Below are positions 38,095-47,865 of a stretch of DNA of 64,000 nt, piece after piece. The translations under genes and the position numbers were made by a program. Each line of letters opens with the position of its first letter. Position 1 is the first letter of the stretch. The notes below the pieces were generated by a model, which ran no database searches, had not been told where the DNA came from, and saw nothing but the letters and a program-made list of their open reading frames with translations. The stretch spans positions 26,249,310-26,313,309 of the forward strand of contig CM054153.1 of assembly GCA_028751875.1 (NCBI GenBank), in the 5' to 3' direction. Source of the DNA: Rapana venosa. Taxonomy: Eukaryota > Mollusca > Gastropoda > Neogastropoda > Muricidae.

Positions 38095-38245
38095 TTATGC
38101 TTTGATTTGGTGCTTACAAGATTCAGCGCTATATTTGTTGCTTTACAAGATTCAGCGCTATATTTGTTGCTTTACAAGATTCAGCGCTATATAAATTCCA
38201 TACATTATTATTATTATTATATAAATTCCATACATTATTATTATG
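38095..38245 (+). repeat. Dispersed repeat tail with internal duplication
   Basis: TTTACAAGATTCAGCGCTATA occurs three times in tandem, followed twice by TATAAATTCCATACATTATT and ATT triplets. The same GCGCT/TATAAATTCCAT-plus-trinucleotide end is found at 59580-59650 and inverted at 55265-55350, so it is a mobile-element 3' end with a trinucleotide tail. Confidence 0.7.
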
Positions 38246-38525
38246 TAACTTTTTGGTTTCGTTTACCATGTCTGGATACTTCTTTTTCTTCCTTTTTTGT
38301 CATGTTTCTCCCAAGGGAGGTTTGACATTGGTGAGCCTTCTCCATCTCTCTCTTGTTTTCAGCTTCCTCCTTATTTATGCCCCTTTCTCTAAGATCATCT
38401 GCAGTACAGGCAGCCCAGGTTTTCCTAGGTCTTCCCTTTGGTCTCTTTCTATCCACTATGAAGTTCATTGCTCTTTTTATGATGTGGTGGTCTGCTTTCC
38501 GTTGAACGTGCCCAAACTGGCGCAG
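38241..38525 (-). pseudogene. LINE ORF2 C-terminal fragment
   Basis: The minus-strand frame reads LRQFGHVQRKADHH, KRAMNF, K-R-P-K-G-R-P-R-K-T-W, D-D-L-R-E-R-G-I and ends in TGA near 38241. This is the characteristic segment after the reverse-transcriptase domain of many non-LTR retrotransposons (R-L-R-W-x-G-H-V, K-R-x-R-G-R-P-x-K-T-W). Only about 95 codons remain; the RT core is absent. The frame continues upstream to 38699 without further LINE similarity. Confidence 0.7.
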
Positions 38526-38559
38526 TCTATTAGTACTAGCTGGATACAGAACAAAACAT

Positions 38560-38875
38560 CCCCTCCCCCTGTGGGGATGCTTGGGGAGGCCTGTCAGTAT
38601 GAACAGCATCACCATCTTCTGGAAATTCTGTGCTAGGAATTCCCTCTTTTCTACCCCTCTCTTTGTTTCTGCCTTGGTCTTTTTTTCTCTTCCTGCCACC
38701 TCGTTCTTGTCTATTTTCTCTCTTCTCAGCCCATTCTCCTGCTTTTAATTTCCAGAGAGAGTTAAAATATAACCATCCTCTCCCATACCAAGTCAGGTGT
38801 GCTAGGCCTGACTTATCAGGCGCATAACGGCAGCGCAACATGTTATCCCTCGTATGACAGACAACAATAGTTGAT
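38560..38875 (+). repeat. Dispersed repeat, copy 1
   Basis: About 315 bp closely matching 62806-63145. Shared blocks are CTGTCAGTATGAACAGCAT, GGAAATTCTGTGC, GAATTCCCTCTTT, GGGCCTGACTTGTCAGGCGC-like and ACGGCAGCGCAAC. Both copies end in GAGCGTTCG/GAGCGCTCG and a GA-rich trinucleotide run. A third, partial end is at 63880-63985. Confidence 0.75.
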
Positions 38876-39315
38876 GCCTGAGCGTTCGTTGGTGAAGAAG
38901 AGCAACAAAATTTGTTTTCACAATCTGATCCATTCTTTTTTCAACCTTTTGCATTTTGCCAAATCAGAGGTTTCTAGCCACTGTGTTCTTCACTCTTTCA
39001 ACAGTCTTTTAGACCATGAATTTAAAGAAAGCCTGGACCAAATTTTTGAGCCTCATATCCTTCATCTTTCTTTGAAACAAGTGGTCACAGATCTGGACTT
39101 CTTAAAAAAATTGTAAGTGTTTCAAACAGTATATATCGATTAACTTCTTAGCAGATGAAGGCTAAAAAAAGATCTTGACAGGCCATCATTCAGAGACATA
39201 TTTGGCTTGACAGATGTAAACTTGTCTGAAGATGAAACCTGTACTACATGACTGTACTAAGCAGCCAGCCAAACCCTTTCTCTCCGCGCAGTTCTGTTAT
39301 GCCCCAATGCCCTAC

Positions 39316-39433
39316 CTGTTATGGTCCAGGGAGCGGATCTCACAGATGTGCTGGTCAGGGACGGTGGTCCAGTTGCGGGCCATGGACACCATGGCTGAGG
39401 CGTCCATCAGCCCAAAGCCAAAGGAATGACTCA
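39316..39433 (-). CDS. Furin-like convertase, protease/P-domain junction exon
   Basis: The 118-nt exon has a TTTTCAG acceptor and an AACAG|GTAGGG donor. With the last base of the previous exon it encodes V-S-H-S-F-G-F-G-L-M-D-A, A-M-V-S-M-A-R-N-W-T-T-V-P, then Q-H-I-C-E-I-R-S-L-D-H-N-R. The VSHS(Y/F)G(Y/F)GL(L/M)DA motif is the conserved end of the subtilisin-like domain in furins, and NWTTVP leads into the P domain. An N-glycosylation site (NWT) is present. The upstream phase (one base carried over, completing GTG) fits exactly. The downstream phase does not join cleanly to the frame of the next exon, consistent with the indels there. Confidence 0.9.
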
Positions 39434-40151
39434 CTGAAAAGGACACAGGTCAGTCAGCATCATACTCTTTGGTTCGCAACACTGTAGCAGTTGTTCAGTG
39501 TTTCAAATCTTTGATCACAGTCCCGATATCACAGCTACAAATAAGCTTCTAACTATAGAAAGGCATTTGACCACCAAAAAAACCCCCAACAACAACAAAA
39601 CCCCCACCAAACCTTCAATTCTAGATTGGTTAATCAGTTCAATTTTGTTTTGTTTTGAAAATCTGCATCCTCTCTGCTTTACAAATTACAGACTGTCAAC
39701 AAAATATAGTGGATATGACTTGTCAAAGCACAAAATATAAAAAGAGATAGGCGGAACAACAGTTCTGAGTGATGATTGCTTCAACCAATTCCTAACATTA
39801 TGATTTAAGCAGCAATTCATGTCCTTTCGATTCCTGAGAACTGATCAAACCAGTGTGATTTTGAAACAAGCTGAAAATGGATCCTTTGACCAACCAAAAG
39901 TTTTCACAGGAAAGCACATAAAAAAACCCACCAAAAAACAACAAAACAAAAAAAAAACCCAAAATGCTGTGTAACCTAACATTTGAAATGATGGATAAAA
40001 CAATGAACTCTGTAAAAGTAAAAATAGATCATATCATAATACCACACACATATGCTCAGCATATTTTTGAAACAATCTTCCAATAAAACTACTATGGAAT
40101 AGGGAGTAATGAGTAGGAGGGGATCAAAGATAGCAGAAGAGAACATCTGAC
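39434..40151 (-). other. Intron of convertase gene
   Basis: 718 bp, GTCAGA donor to TTTTCAG acceptor. AT-rich, with CA/AAAC runs near 39575 and 39920-39965. Nothing else seen. Confidence 0.8.
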
Positions 40152-40255
40152 CTTTCTTGCCCACACCATTGATGACCCAGTCAGGAGCATTGAGATTGTC
40201 AGGTTTGGCGGTCTCCACCACAATGTGTTGCATATCTCGCCATGTGATGGAAGGA
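40152..40255 (-). CDS. Furin-like convertase, catalytic-domain exon (ITWRDMQH)
   Basis: The 104-nt exon has a GTGCAG acceptor and an AAAG|GTCAGA donor. It encodes P-S-I-T-W-R-D-M-Q-H-I-V-V-E-T-A-K-P-D, then N-A-P-D-W-V-I-N-G-V-G-K-K. The L/ITWRDMQH(L/I)VV segment and the N-G-V-G-(R/K)-K end are hallmarks of kexin/furin protease domains just after the active-site Ser helix. The incoming phase completes AAT (Asn) from the exon at 43863, and the outgoing phase completes GTG (Val) in the exon at 39316. The frame is intact. Confidence 0.92.
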
Positions 40256-40499
40256 CTGCACACAGCAAGTGGGTACAACTGTAATGCCATTTCACAGAAA
40301 CTTGTACAGCAATTTAAGTAGCTCAGAATGGTAAGCAAACAAAGCAAAAAGCTACCGGCCTTTACCGGTACAAATGAAAGAATGATGGTCTTCCAGCAGA
40401 CTCTACAGTAATCATCCTCATCAGGTTTTAAGCCTCCTATCTAAAGGTGTTCTCAGCCAGTTTTGATGAGGAGGTGGTGAAATCAAAAGAATTAATTTT

Positions 40500-40765
40500 G
40501 GCCCAGACCAAAAGCTGTACCAGTTATTGATGTAAGCCAGGCCTATATTAAAATGTTGTTATGCTTTAAAATGTTGCTGAGATTTTCTTCATCCATGACA
40601 AGCTCTCAGCTATAACACCCTGCACTAAAATCCTCTTGAAAACAGTCATATATGCAAGCTACTCATCCAGTATGTAGTATGGTATTACAGTGATTCCCAG
40701 GGGGGATGAGTAAGACAGTACTGGGTGACCCTCAAAAGCGTTAAGCTGGGGAAAATAATACAACA
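40500..40765 (+). repeat. Dispersed repeat, uninterrupted copy
   Basis: Matches the two separated halves at 405-545 and 866-963: CCAGTTATTGATGTAAG, GGCCTATATT, CAGTGATTCCCAG, GGGTGACC and GTTAAGCTGG, with a CAA-rich end. Confidence 0.55.
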
Positions 40766-41205
40766 ACAAAAATAAAGTTTTGTTTCAATCCCTGGTTCAA
40801 GCTGACTACAAAGATTCTGAGATAAAGTTGACACTAACTGGAAATGACAAGAGCAAACTTTGCTACTTTCTTTCTGATCCCATGGTCTCACACATTCATT
40901 CCCACACAAACACGTGCACACGCACACACACACAACACACATACACTCTGACAGAGTGTACAAACAACCCACAGGAGTGTGTGGAAGTACACAGCATGGA
41001 CTGGACTATCTATATTTTCTTAAAAGCCATTAAACAGTAAGCAAAGAGCTAGCCCTGCTATGAAACAGCAAATTACACCCACCAACCTTTACCACACACA
41101 CCAATCCAACAGGCATCAAATGATCCACAGTGGCATGCATTAACATGATACACAGCTTTACAGTAATTCTTAGTCTTGCTGTTCTCCTCCCTTTCCTTTC
41201 CTATT

Positions 41206-41207
<2 letters not shown>

Positions 41208-41239
<32 letters not shown>
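41208..41239 (+). repeat. (TC)n array left of nested ORF
   Basis: About 16 TC units ending abruptly at GGACGACGTGACGGGACG, the apparent left edge of the nested unit. Confidence 0.9.
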
Positions 41240-41242
<3 letters not shown>

Positions 41243-41316
41243 CGACGTGACGGGACGAGAACTGAACGGGTGTTCTGTTAGTAAGCTGCTGCAAATTTTT
41301 GCATTTTAGCTTCAAA

Positions 41317-42225
41317 ATGTCAGTTACTGGCCTTCCAGCTACTGTAATAACAACTTTAAACGCCCTGCTGATCGACAACGTCGTATCGAGTTGGAAAGTC
41401 GCGGGGGAGAGCGGCAGTGTTGTGTTCGTCTTGCGAATGAAGCCAGCTGACAAGCCAGTGTCAACAGAAATGGCGGACCCGGTGCTGAACCGTAACTCCC
41501 GTGTTCAGTACTATCGCAAGAAACCCCCTTGTCAAAGACGTCGCGATGTTCAAAGAAGTAGACAACACCAAGAAAGACAGGCAAGTCGCCAATGTGACAA
41601 TAACAGTGTCTTGGAAGAGCCGGTCTTGTGTAACATTGACTCCCTGCTCGATGTGGAAACAGAAGCAAAACAAACCAGTGTGTACACAGAACTATGTGTC
41701 AGCAGTGAATTGAATGCCTCAGCCACACCAGATTCACTTGATCTACTGTGTGATCCAGCAACAGACAGCAAGATCTGTGTGTCTTCTGAGGTGCCTGATG
41801 TGCAGGAAGAGCTGACAGTTGGCTGCACAGTGGATGACTCTGATACTGATGCTGGTATTGTGAAACAGTATGTGTCTACTCTAACTGACAAACGTGTACA
41901 GCGTCGATTAAGGGACAGCAAGAGAAACACACGGTTTCGAAAGGTGGTGGTACATAGTTCGGTTGATCAAAACATTGTGATGTGTGAATCAGATGACATC
42001 ATCCTGGAATACTCTTGGAATGGAGATCCTGGCGAGGAATCTAAGTGTGTGTTCTGGTACATCAAGCAAGAAGAGAAAAACATGTTGCCAGAAGAACGTG
42101 TCAGGCTTGCCAGACTTCGTAAAGGGAAACAGTGTACTAACACACAACACACAGAGACAGTGGTGGCGAGTGCTGAGCAGGAGTTACATCATCTTCGGGA
42201 CCTGATCCGGTCTTACATGGGCTGA
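41317..42225 (+). CDS. Nested intronless ORF, uncharacterised protein (302 aa)
   Basis: A 302-residue frame starts at ATG 41317 with A at -3 (AAAATGT), a good initiation context. The frame extends upstream only to a non-ATG codon. The protein starts M-S-V-T-G-L-P-A-T-V, has a hydrophobic/Trp stretch (V-V-S-S-W-K-V) and a V-Q-Y-Y-R-K-K-P-P block followed by a very basic R-R-R-D segment. The middle is acidic and Ser/Thr-rich, then a K-R-x-x-R-F-R-K basic segment and a charged C-terminus rich in Arg, Glu and Leu. The (S-S-W)...(Y-x-R-K-x-P-x3-R-R-D) pattern reminds me of lineage-expanded unknown proteins of marine invertebrates, but I cannot name it. There are no introns. It lies antisense inside a convertase intron, between (TC)n arrays, with a nearby poly(A) signal. 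It could be a retrocopy, a mobile-element ORF or a nested gene. Confidence 0.6.
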   Translation: MSVTGLPATVITTLNALLIDNVVSSWKVAGESGSVVFVLRMKPADKPVSTEMADPVLNRNSRVQYYRKKPPCQRRRDVQRSRQHQERQASRQCDNNSVLEEPVLCNIDSLLDVETEAKQTSVYTELCVSSELNASATPDSLDLLCDPATDSKICVSSEVPDVQEELTVGCTVDDSDTDAGIVKQYVSTLTDKRVQRRLRDSKRNTRFRKVVVHSSVDQNIVMCESDDIILEYSWNGDPGEESKCVFWYIKQEEKNMLPEERVRLARLRKGKQCTNTQHTETVVASAEQELHHLRDLIRSYMG

Positions 42226-42414
42226 CTTCGCTGGCTGTAGACTGGAAAAGGAAAGGCTGGTTTGAAAATTGAGACACTTGAGACACAGACAATAATGTAT
42301 CGAATCTTGATGTACATACCACCACTGCCATGGTTTCCATGTCATTGTAATCGCGTCGCGTTCGATATCGTTGTTACCGCGCCGCAGCGCTATATGGCTT
42401 GATTGCTAAATAGC

Positions 42415-42420
42415 AATAAA
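42415..42420 (+). terminator. Poly(A) signal of the nested unit
   Basis: AATAAA 190 bp after the stop, followed by two copies of AAAATTGTGT(C/G) and then a (TC)n array. No poly(A) tract follows. Confidence 0.5.
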
Positions 42421-42436
42421 ATTGTGTCAAAATTGT

Positions 42437-42437
<1 letters not shown>

Positions 42438-42509
<72 letters not shown>

Positions 42510-42510
42510 C
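42438..42510 (+). repeat. (TC)n array right of nested ORF
   Basis: About 35 TC units with one TGTT interruption. Confidence 0.9.
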
Positions 42511-43862
42511 TTTTCCCAATAGACGACGAAGTACATTTCTTTTTATTAACGATATTAGGCTAAAACATACCCCAGGAAACTATACTAGCCAGCCTAGTAA
42601 TGCAATAAGACCCTGTCTATGCCTAGCCTGTGGGAGGCCTAGTATCATTCACATTTTACCTTTTCATTTATGCAAGGCCTTTGAAAGAAGAAATATCAAG
42701 TTGTAAGGTTGGGGTTTTTTTGGTTTAAAAAAAAAAAAGTAGTTCTTACTTTCTAAGTGTGGATATGTTTCAAGTTAATGTTTTACAGTTGTGCTTTACC
42801 AATTTTTGTTTGGTTGTTGTTGTTGCTTTTTGTGTGTGACAGTTTCTGTTGTGGGCTCATTTTGCATTCATTTCTTATATAAATACTTTACCACGATTTT
42901 TTCCCTTCTTGTTTTTTGTTTAGCATCCCCCTTCATATATACACCAATGGCCTCTCTATGAATAAATCATCTCAAAGTTCACAGTTCTCTCTCTCTCTCA
43001 CTCTCATTTTTGTTAAAACTGAAGAGACAAATCTAAACAAATGGCAGACGACTGTTCAGTTTCTTGCATGTTTGAAGACTTAATCACGAGTGAAAACAGC
43101 AAGGTGCAGACTCACGGAGCCTTTTGTTAAGCACTGACACTTTCTTCTGGTTCTGACAATGGCCTGCTACCTGGCAAAAGTGAAGTCAAATAGGCGTCAG
43201 AAACAGAGAAACTTCCCACTACCGTTTTTCCTTTCACTCTGAAGTCGCAGCACTTGCTCTTCCCTCTTCCCAAGCTAAGGTTAAGCAACACTGAGCATGG
43301 TTGCCTTGTAGTGGATGGATAACTGTTCAAGAGTCTTGGCTTCACATACAGTTCCCCAGTTTACCTTGCTGTAAATAGTACCTGCCTTCTTTAGGGTTAG
43401 GGAAGGTAAAGCAGCGAGGGAGAGGAGATGGGCGCCACCCTCACTATGCTGGTTCCTGAAGAAGCTGAGGACTCTGATACCCACTCCCCAACAACTGCAT
43501 AAGTTATGCGACACCTCTGATTCAGACTGGCAGAGGAAAAAGAGGATTGGTGGCTAATGAGACTGACCACAGTGGACAAGTTTTCTATTGCTGTTACTTA
43601 TTTTTGCCACACAAAAAACTTCCTTTCTCATCCCCTCCTACCATTGACAAGATGTCATGGCCAACATCCCTTCAGACAACCCAAACCCTGGGAGATGAGA
43701 GTCCTCATTATTTTCGTTCACAAGGCAGAGTAAGGGAAAAACTTCCCTCTCAAACAATGAATCATCATTTTTGTTTGCTGCTGTTTTCATTAAATTTAAT
43801 CCACAGAGGAAAAGACAAAAGAAGAATACAGGATGGGTGGTTTGCATAGAAATGTGACTCAC

Positions 43863-43963
43863 TTGGCCTGCAAGGCAAGGGCGATAATCCCTGCAGCCAA
43901 AGGTGCACTTGCAGAAGTACCCGTATGTGTTTCCGTGCAGTCTTTGCGCAGGTCTGTCGTTAC
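43863..43963 (-). CDS. Furin-like convertase, exon with active-site serine
   Basis: The 101-nt exon has a GACAG acceptor and an AA|GTGAGT donor. It starts in phase 0 and encodes [44 protein letters not shown] is the signature around the catalytic Ser of kexin/furin proteases. The exon ends with two bases (AA) completed by T of the 40152 exon to Asn. The longer open frame seen in another phase over this region is a shadow. Confidence 0.95.
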
Positions 43964-44289
43964 CTGTCATCATAGGACCACTTTTAAGACACAAGTTGTA
44001 GTGTGTGTGTGTGTGTGTGAGTGTGAGCATGTGTGTGAAAGATATGCACCAGCATTGCACATACTTCCTTCATTCATGTTTTTCTTGCTATACTACATCA
44101 GGCTACAGACACCTGCTTTCATTAGGGCAAACAACAAGACATGGGACTCAATACAAATATCTAAAAACAATTTGCTAAAACCGCTCATGCAGAACGGCAA
44201 GAGAGGGCATAAAGAGAGAAAGAGAGGGAGAGAGAAATATATCAAGAGAGAAATATATCAAGAGAGAGAGAGAGACAGAGACAGACGAC

Positions 44290-44366
<77 letters not shown>

Positions 44367-44541
44367 AAAACGCAAAGAAGTACAAAAAGAAATTGACCAA
44401 TAAAAACACACAGACCAAGAAAGAAAATGACTGACAGAAAAAGAAAAAGAGATTGCGGGGGAAAACCCCCCCAGAGAAAAAACAATGCAGGGAGACAGAC
44501 AGACAGACCGACAGACAGACAAAACCAGACAGGCTGCTCAC
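43964..44541 (-). other. Intron of convertase gene
   Basis: 578 bp, GTGAGC donor. Contains a GT stretch (44001-44035) and a (GA)n tract (44215-44364); the rest is A-rich. Confidence 0.85.
44215..44364 (+). repeat. (GA)n microsatellite
   Basis: About 150 bp of GA repeats with a duplicated GAGAAATATATCAAGA segment near its start. Confidence 0.95.
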
Positions 44542-44753
44542 AATCTGCTTCTCTCCGCCAGAGCCACTGCTGTAGGTGGTGGCCAGGGTGGACGAACAGG
44601 ACTCGAGTACCAGGGCACGTTGCCGTTCTCCGTGCTGCTGGAGATGGAGAGGGTGTAGATGCTGTTGGTGTAGCCGTCGCAGTTGCAGTTGTCCCCGTCA
44701 CGACCCCCGTTGCCTGAGGCCCACACGAAGATGGAGCCCAGCCCTCCGCGTCC
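44542..44753 (-). CDS. Furin-like convertase, oxyanion-Asn exon with a one-base gap
   Basis: The 212-nt exon has a CGACAG acceptor and an ATT|GTGAGC donor. It encodes [17 protein letters not shown], then [17 protein letters not shown] and [12 protein letters not shown] carries the oxyanion-hole Asn. After W-Y-S the frame shifts. One missing base within or beside the ACTCGAG at 44601-44607 would restore [14 protein letters not shown] and E-K-Q-I, the expected family sequence, and make the exon 213 nt, phase 0 to phase 0, as both neighbours require. The shift may be an assembly error or a real loss-of-function change. Confidence 0.9.
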
Positions 44754-44789
44754 CTGTCGAGTTAAAGAGTGAGATGTGAAGTGGTGGTG

Positions 44790-45120
44790 ATGTTGTGTCA
44801 GTGTTTATTGTAGTTTGGATTGTAAAATGTCTTTGTTAGTGCATGTTTGCTTTATCAGAATGGTGTACACAACATAAGAGCGAGATGCCAAGATATGATG
44901 TTTCCCTGAGATTATTTAAGTGTTTGTTGTTGGGTTTTTTATAGGTATAGTCTGAATGTCAAACTTCTTGTTGGCTATGTTTGCTGTGTTAGAACGGCAT
45001 ATCCAACACAAGAATGAGATGCTAAGTGATGACGCTGTTCCCTGAGATTATTTTAGTGTTTATTATAGTTTGTCTTGTTAGTGTATGTTTGCTCTATTAG
45101 TAGAATGGCACAGACAACAG
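44790..45120 (+). repeat. Diverged tandem repeat, about 130-bp unit
   Basis: About two and a half units sharing GTGTTTATT(G)TAGTTTG, TTAGTGCATGTTTGCT, AGAATGG, CACAACA(T/C)AAGA and TTCCCTGAGATTATTT. Confidence 0.7.
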
Positions 45121-45555
45121 TGACATTTTCTATGAATATGTATTGGTGGGCATATGCGTGCGTGCGTGCGTGTGTGTATTAGTCGTGTGCACATGCACAC
45201 AAGAAGGTGTATCCATGATCAGGCCATTTGGTAACTGGTTTTAACTAATGTATCTTATAAAAATCTGACATGTTTTCAGCACATGTAATGTATGATATGT
45301 GAGATATATGTGTACCCATCACACCATAAATATGTTCTCTTTGATAAATTAAAAATGTTAGAAAATGAATATAACATTTACAGAAAAAAAAAGAATGAAT
45401 TGCAAAATGGGTAAACAGACTTTTAAAGATAAATTTTATGATAAAAACATCATTTGTCATGATGTAGAGAAAACTAAGTTGGGGGTAACATACACAGAAT
45501 GGATACAGCATTTAGAAACTGCTTCCAGAATGAGTAAGTGAACATGTGTTTTTCA

Positions 45556-45655
45556 TTCCTTGGCAAGAGCTGTGAGATTCACCAATGGCGAGATTTTGCA
45601 CAAGCGAACATTTTTGCCAACAATGAAGGTAGCCAAATTCTGACTTCAGGGATAA
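45556..45655 (-). mobile_element. SINE family A, 3' end only
   Basis: On the minus strand: GAAGTCAGAATTTGGCTACC, TTGTTGGCAAAAATGTTCGC, CTCGCCATTGGTGAATCTCA, CAGCTCTTGCCAAGGAA. Confidence 0.65.
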
Positions 45656-46551
45656 ATCAACAAAATGGAAGCCAGTGAATAACAATTGAAAAAAACAAAA
45701 ACCTTATAAAAAAAAAGATTTGATGTACATTTTGTGTTCACTGTGTTTGCATTCGCAACCTTCAGTGACTAAATCACTTACATAAAACTGTCATGGATAT
45801 TCGTTTTTAACATGTATCTCATATTTATTTGTTTGTTGTTGCTTAATGGGCGACAAGAGAGTTACCAAGTGCTTAAAGTACAGAATATAATTATATTACA
45901 CAAAATCACTTTACTTTCGGATAAAGTATTATGATAACCATCCTCTCAACCAGTCTGTTTAGTAGAACAATCACAAGCTTACCTTGCCTGAACAAACAAA
46001 CGAACTGCATCATATCACAGTCATCCTTCCATCTATGGAAGATTAAGACTACACTGACATAAATCATCGTTGCTGAAACAGCACTATCACAAACTCTTCA
46101 AAAGACTTTTGTCTAAAACTAACCCCTACAACTCATGAAGCACTACCATGAATTTTAAAATGTTGCCTGCTTCACACGTATAACCCCACCCCTTTTCAAA
46201 AATACAAACAAAAACACAACAAAAACAATGCAATTGTTATATTTATAAGAACCAGGCTCGAGACTGTATTGAGTGCAAAAATCTGTACGGGTATGGGCAA
46301 AAGACAGCCTGGTTTGCAGACCTACCATCATGATCTTATTACCATTGTCATAATCTTCACCATTAAGAAGAATAAAGCACAAAATACCATTCTCATAATG
46401 AAGTAGAGACCAGCTAAAAATGTGACTGTCATAATTTTCTGTATTCTAAGCAAAGTCCACCACAACAAAAGTGTTTTGTTTTGGGGTGGTTGGTTTTTTT
46501 TTGGTTTTGGTGTGTTGGTGCGTTAAAAGTAAAAGCTACTTCTGCAAGTAC

Positions 46552-46724
46552 CTTGGTGATTCCATCATAGAAGGCTTTCCTGGCCAGGGTGGCGGGACCA
46601 TCCACAGTGCGGCCGTCATCATCAGGGCCCCAGGAGGCACTGTAGATGTGAATGTGTTGGGTCTGTAGACTCAGCGACTGGGCCTCCACGGAATCTGTCA
46701 CGTCTCCATCCAGCATGCGCACCC
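46552..46724 (-). CDS. Furin-like convertase, catalytic-domain exon ([10 protein letters not shown])
   Basis: The 173-nt exon has a GTGTCAG acceptor and an AAG|GTACTT donor. It encodes [36 protein letters not shown], then [18 protein letters not shown](D/E)DDG(K/R)TVDGP is diagnostic for furin-type proteases; its acidic residues line the pocket that gives specificity for Arg/Lys. The exon starts with two bases completed by G of the 47430 exon (Gly) and ends in phase 0. The frame is intact. Confidence 0.95.
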
Positions 46725-46796
46725 CTGACACAAAGTACAACAATATTTCAGGTTCGAATCGAAGTTTTGACGTGTGAGAAAGGTGAAAATGAGTAT

Positions 46797-46945
46797 TAAG
46801 TGTGTGTGAGCGAGATTGGGTGCGTACGTGTAAGAGTGTGTGTGTGTGTGTTTGTGTGTGAGTGTGTAAGAGTGTGTGTGTGTGAGAGAGAGAGTGTGTG
46901 TGTTTGTGTAAGAGTGTGTATGTGTGCGTGTGTGTGCATGCGCGC
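46797..46945 (+). repeat. GT-rich microsatellite
   Basis: Imperfect GT repeats with recurring GTAAGAGTGTGT steps. Confidence 0.85.
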
Positions 46946-46984
46946 TTGTATATAAACTATGCATTCATGCAAACACACTTTTGG

Positions 46985-47345
46985 GGTAGGGTGGGACAGC
47001 CTAGTGGTTGGAGAGTTGTGCTCCTGATCTGATGGCCTGGGTTCAAGCCACCACTGAGGCACCTTTTCAAGGGGACTTTCTGCCTGGAGTGAACATCAGT
47101 ATTGACTCCACTCCCCGCAAAGTCCCTTAGATGAGACTTTAAATCCAGGTTCTGCGTGTAAACACGCACTGAACTTCTTGTGCACACCTTGAAATACATT
47201 CCACCTTTCAGAAGAGTAGGCCATGTGTGCTGGTGGGAATGAATGGCAAACTTTACAAAACTGCATGCCAATGGAAACTGGATGTTTAACACACACACAC
47301 ACACACATGGATGCTCATTCATTACCCTAGAAATAAAAGAATTTA
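46985..47345 (+). mobile_element. SINE family B, full length
   Basis: Head with near-perfect A box (CAGCCTAGTGG) and B box (GGTTCAAGCC). Core has AGATGAGACTTTAAATCCAGG, CTTCTTGTGCACACC and AGAAGAGTAGGCCATGTGTGC. Tail has GAAACTGGATGTTTAA, a CA run, then CATTCATTACCCTAGAAATA and AAAGAATTT. Confidence 0.8.
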
Positions 47346-47429
47346 AATAAATGAATAAAGTATCCATATGAGCACAATCATGTACACTACCTGACCACCA
47401 CACACACCCAGAACGTGACAGCAACTGAC

Positions 47430-47518
47430 CTCCAATTTTGGCGTTGTAAGCCACGCCGACACTGCACACATTGTTGTCAGCTTCAGCAGCCACTTCCCCA
47501 GCACATCGCGTGCCGTGT
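47430..47518 (-). CDS. Furin-like convertase, exon with active-site histidine (first exon seen)
   Basis: The 89-nt exon has a TGTTTCAG acceptor and a GGAG|GTCAGT donor. It encodes (R)[35 protein letters not shown] is the active-site His signature of kexin/furin proteases, and [13 protein letters not shown] is equally conserved. Its first base completes an Arg codon begun in an upstream exon, which should end near the N-D-N-R sequence after the active-site Asp. That exon is not found up to 64000. The outgoing phase 1 joins the 46552 exon as Gly. Confidence 0.93.
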
Positions 47519-47742
47519 CTGAAACATCGTCCACACCTTCTTTACACCCTCCACCACAACATAAAGGTAGAATGCAAGTCAGTCTCTTAATTACTGTTCC
47601 CATAGTTCTTGCAGCATTAAGATGCATCAAACCATGTACATTTCATCAAAATGTAATATAGGTACTGTTGAAGTACTTATATTACATGTTCTGCTCTCCA
47701 AGTTCTATTTTCGATGTGCTGAAAGTTTCACTCCCTGATTCT

Positions 47743-47865
47743 ACCCCCCCCCCCAAAAAAAAAAAAAAAATTCCTCAGCTAGAGCTCTGAGGTTCACAAA
47801 TAATGGTGAGATTCTACATCTGGAACTGTTTGCCCACAATAAGATAGCCGCATTCTAATTTCAGG
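47743..47865 (-). mobile_element. SINE family A, 3' end, with C/A homopolymer
   Basis: On the minus strand: CTGAAATTAGAATGCGGCTA, TTGTGGGCAAAC, TCTCACCATTATTTGTGAAC, CTCAGAGCTCTAGCTGAGGA, followed by T then G homopolymers (plus-strand C and A at 47743-47770). Confidence 0.75.

Larger units (their letters stand above)
38021..39315 (-). other. Intron of convertase gene
   Basis: About 1.3 kb, filled largely by repeats: a CGCTATA-type tandem (38095-38245), a LINE fragment (38241-38525) and a dispersed repeat (38560-38875). 38880-39315 is plain. Confidence 0.75.
40256..43862 (-). other. Intron hosting a nested plus-strand ORF
   Basis: About 3.6 kb. It contains a dispersed repeat (40500-40765), a CA stretch (40900-40950), the (TC)n-bracketed ORF unit (41208-42510) and 42520-43860, which is AT-rich with no recognised gene. 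Confidence 0.8.
44754..46551 (-). other. Intron of convertase gene
   Basis: 1.8 kb. Contains a diverged tandem repeat (44790-45120), GC/GT steps near 45160-45178 and a family A SINE end (45556-45655). 45670-46550 is AT-rich and plain. Confidence 0.8.
46725..47429 (-). other. Intron of convertase gene
   Basis: 705 bp, GTCAGT donor. Contains a GT-rich stretch (46797-46945) and a full family B SINE (46985-47345). Confidence 0.85.

Noticed and set aside
37443..38105. 220-aa plus-strand frame
   Set aside because: Low-complexity His/Pro/Thr start on CA repeats, then antisense of the P-domain exon.
38241..38699. 152-aa intact gene
   Set aside because: Only the C-terminal part matches the LINE motif; the upstream part runs into an unrelated dispersed repeat.
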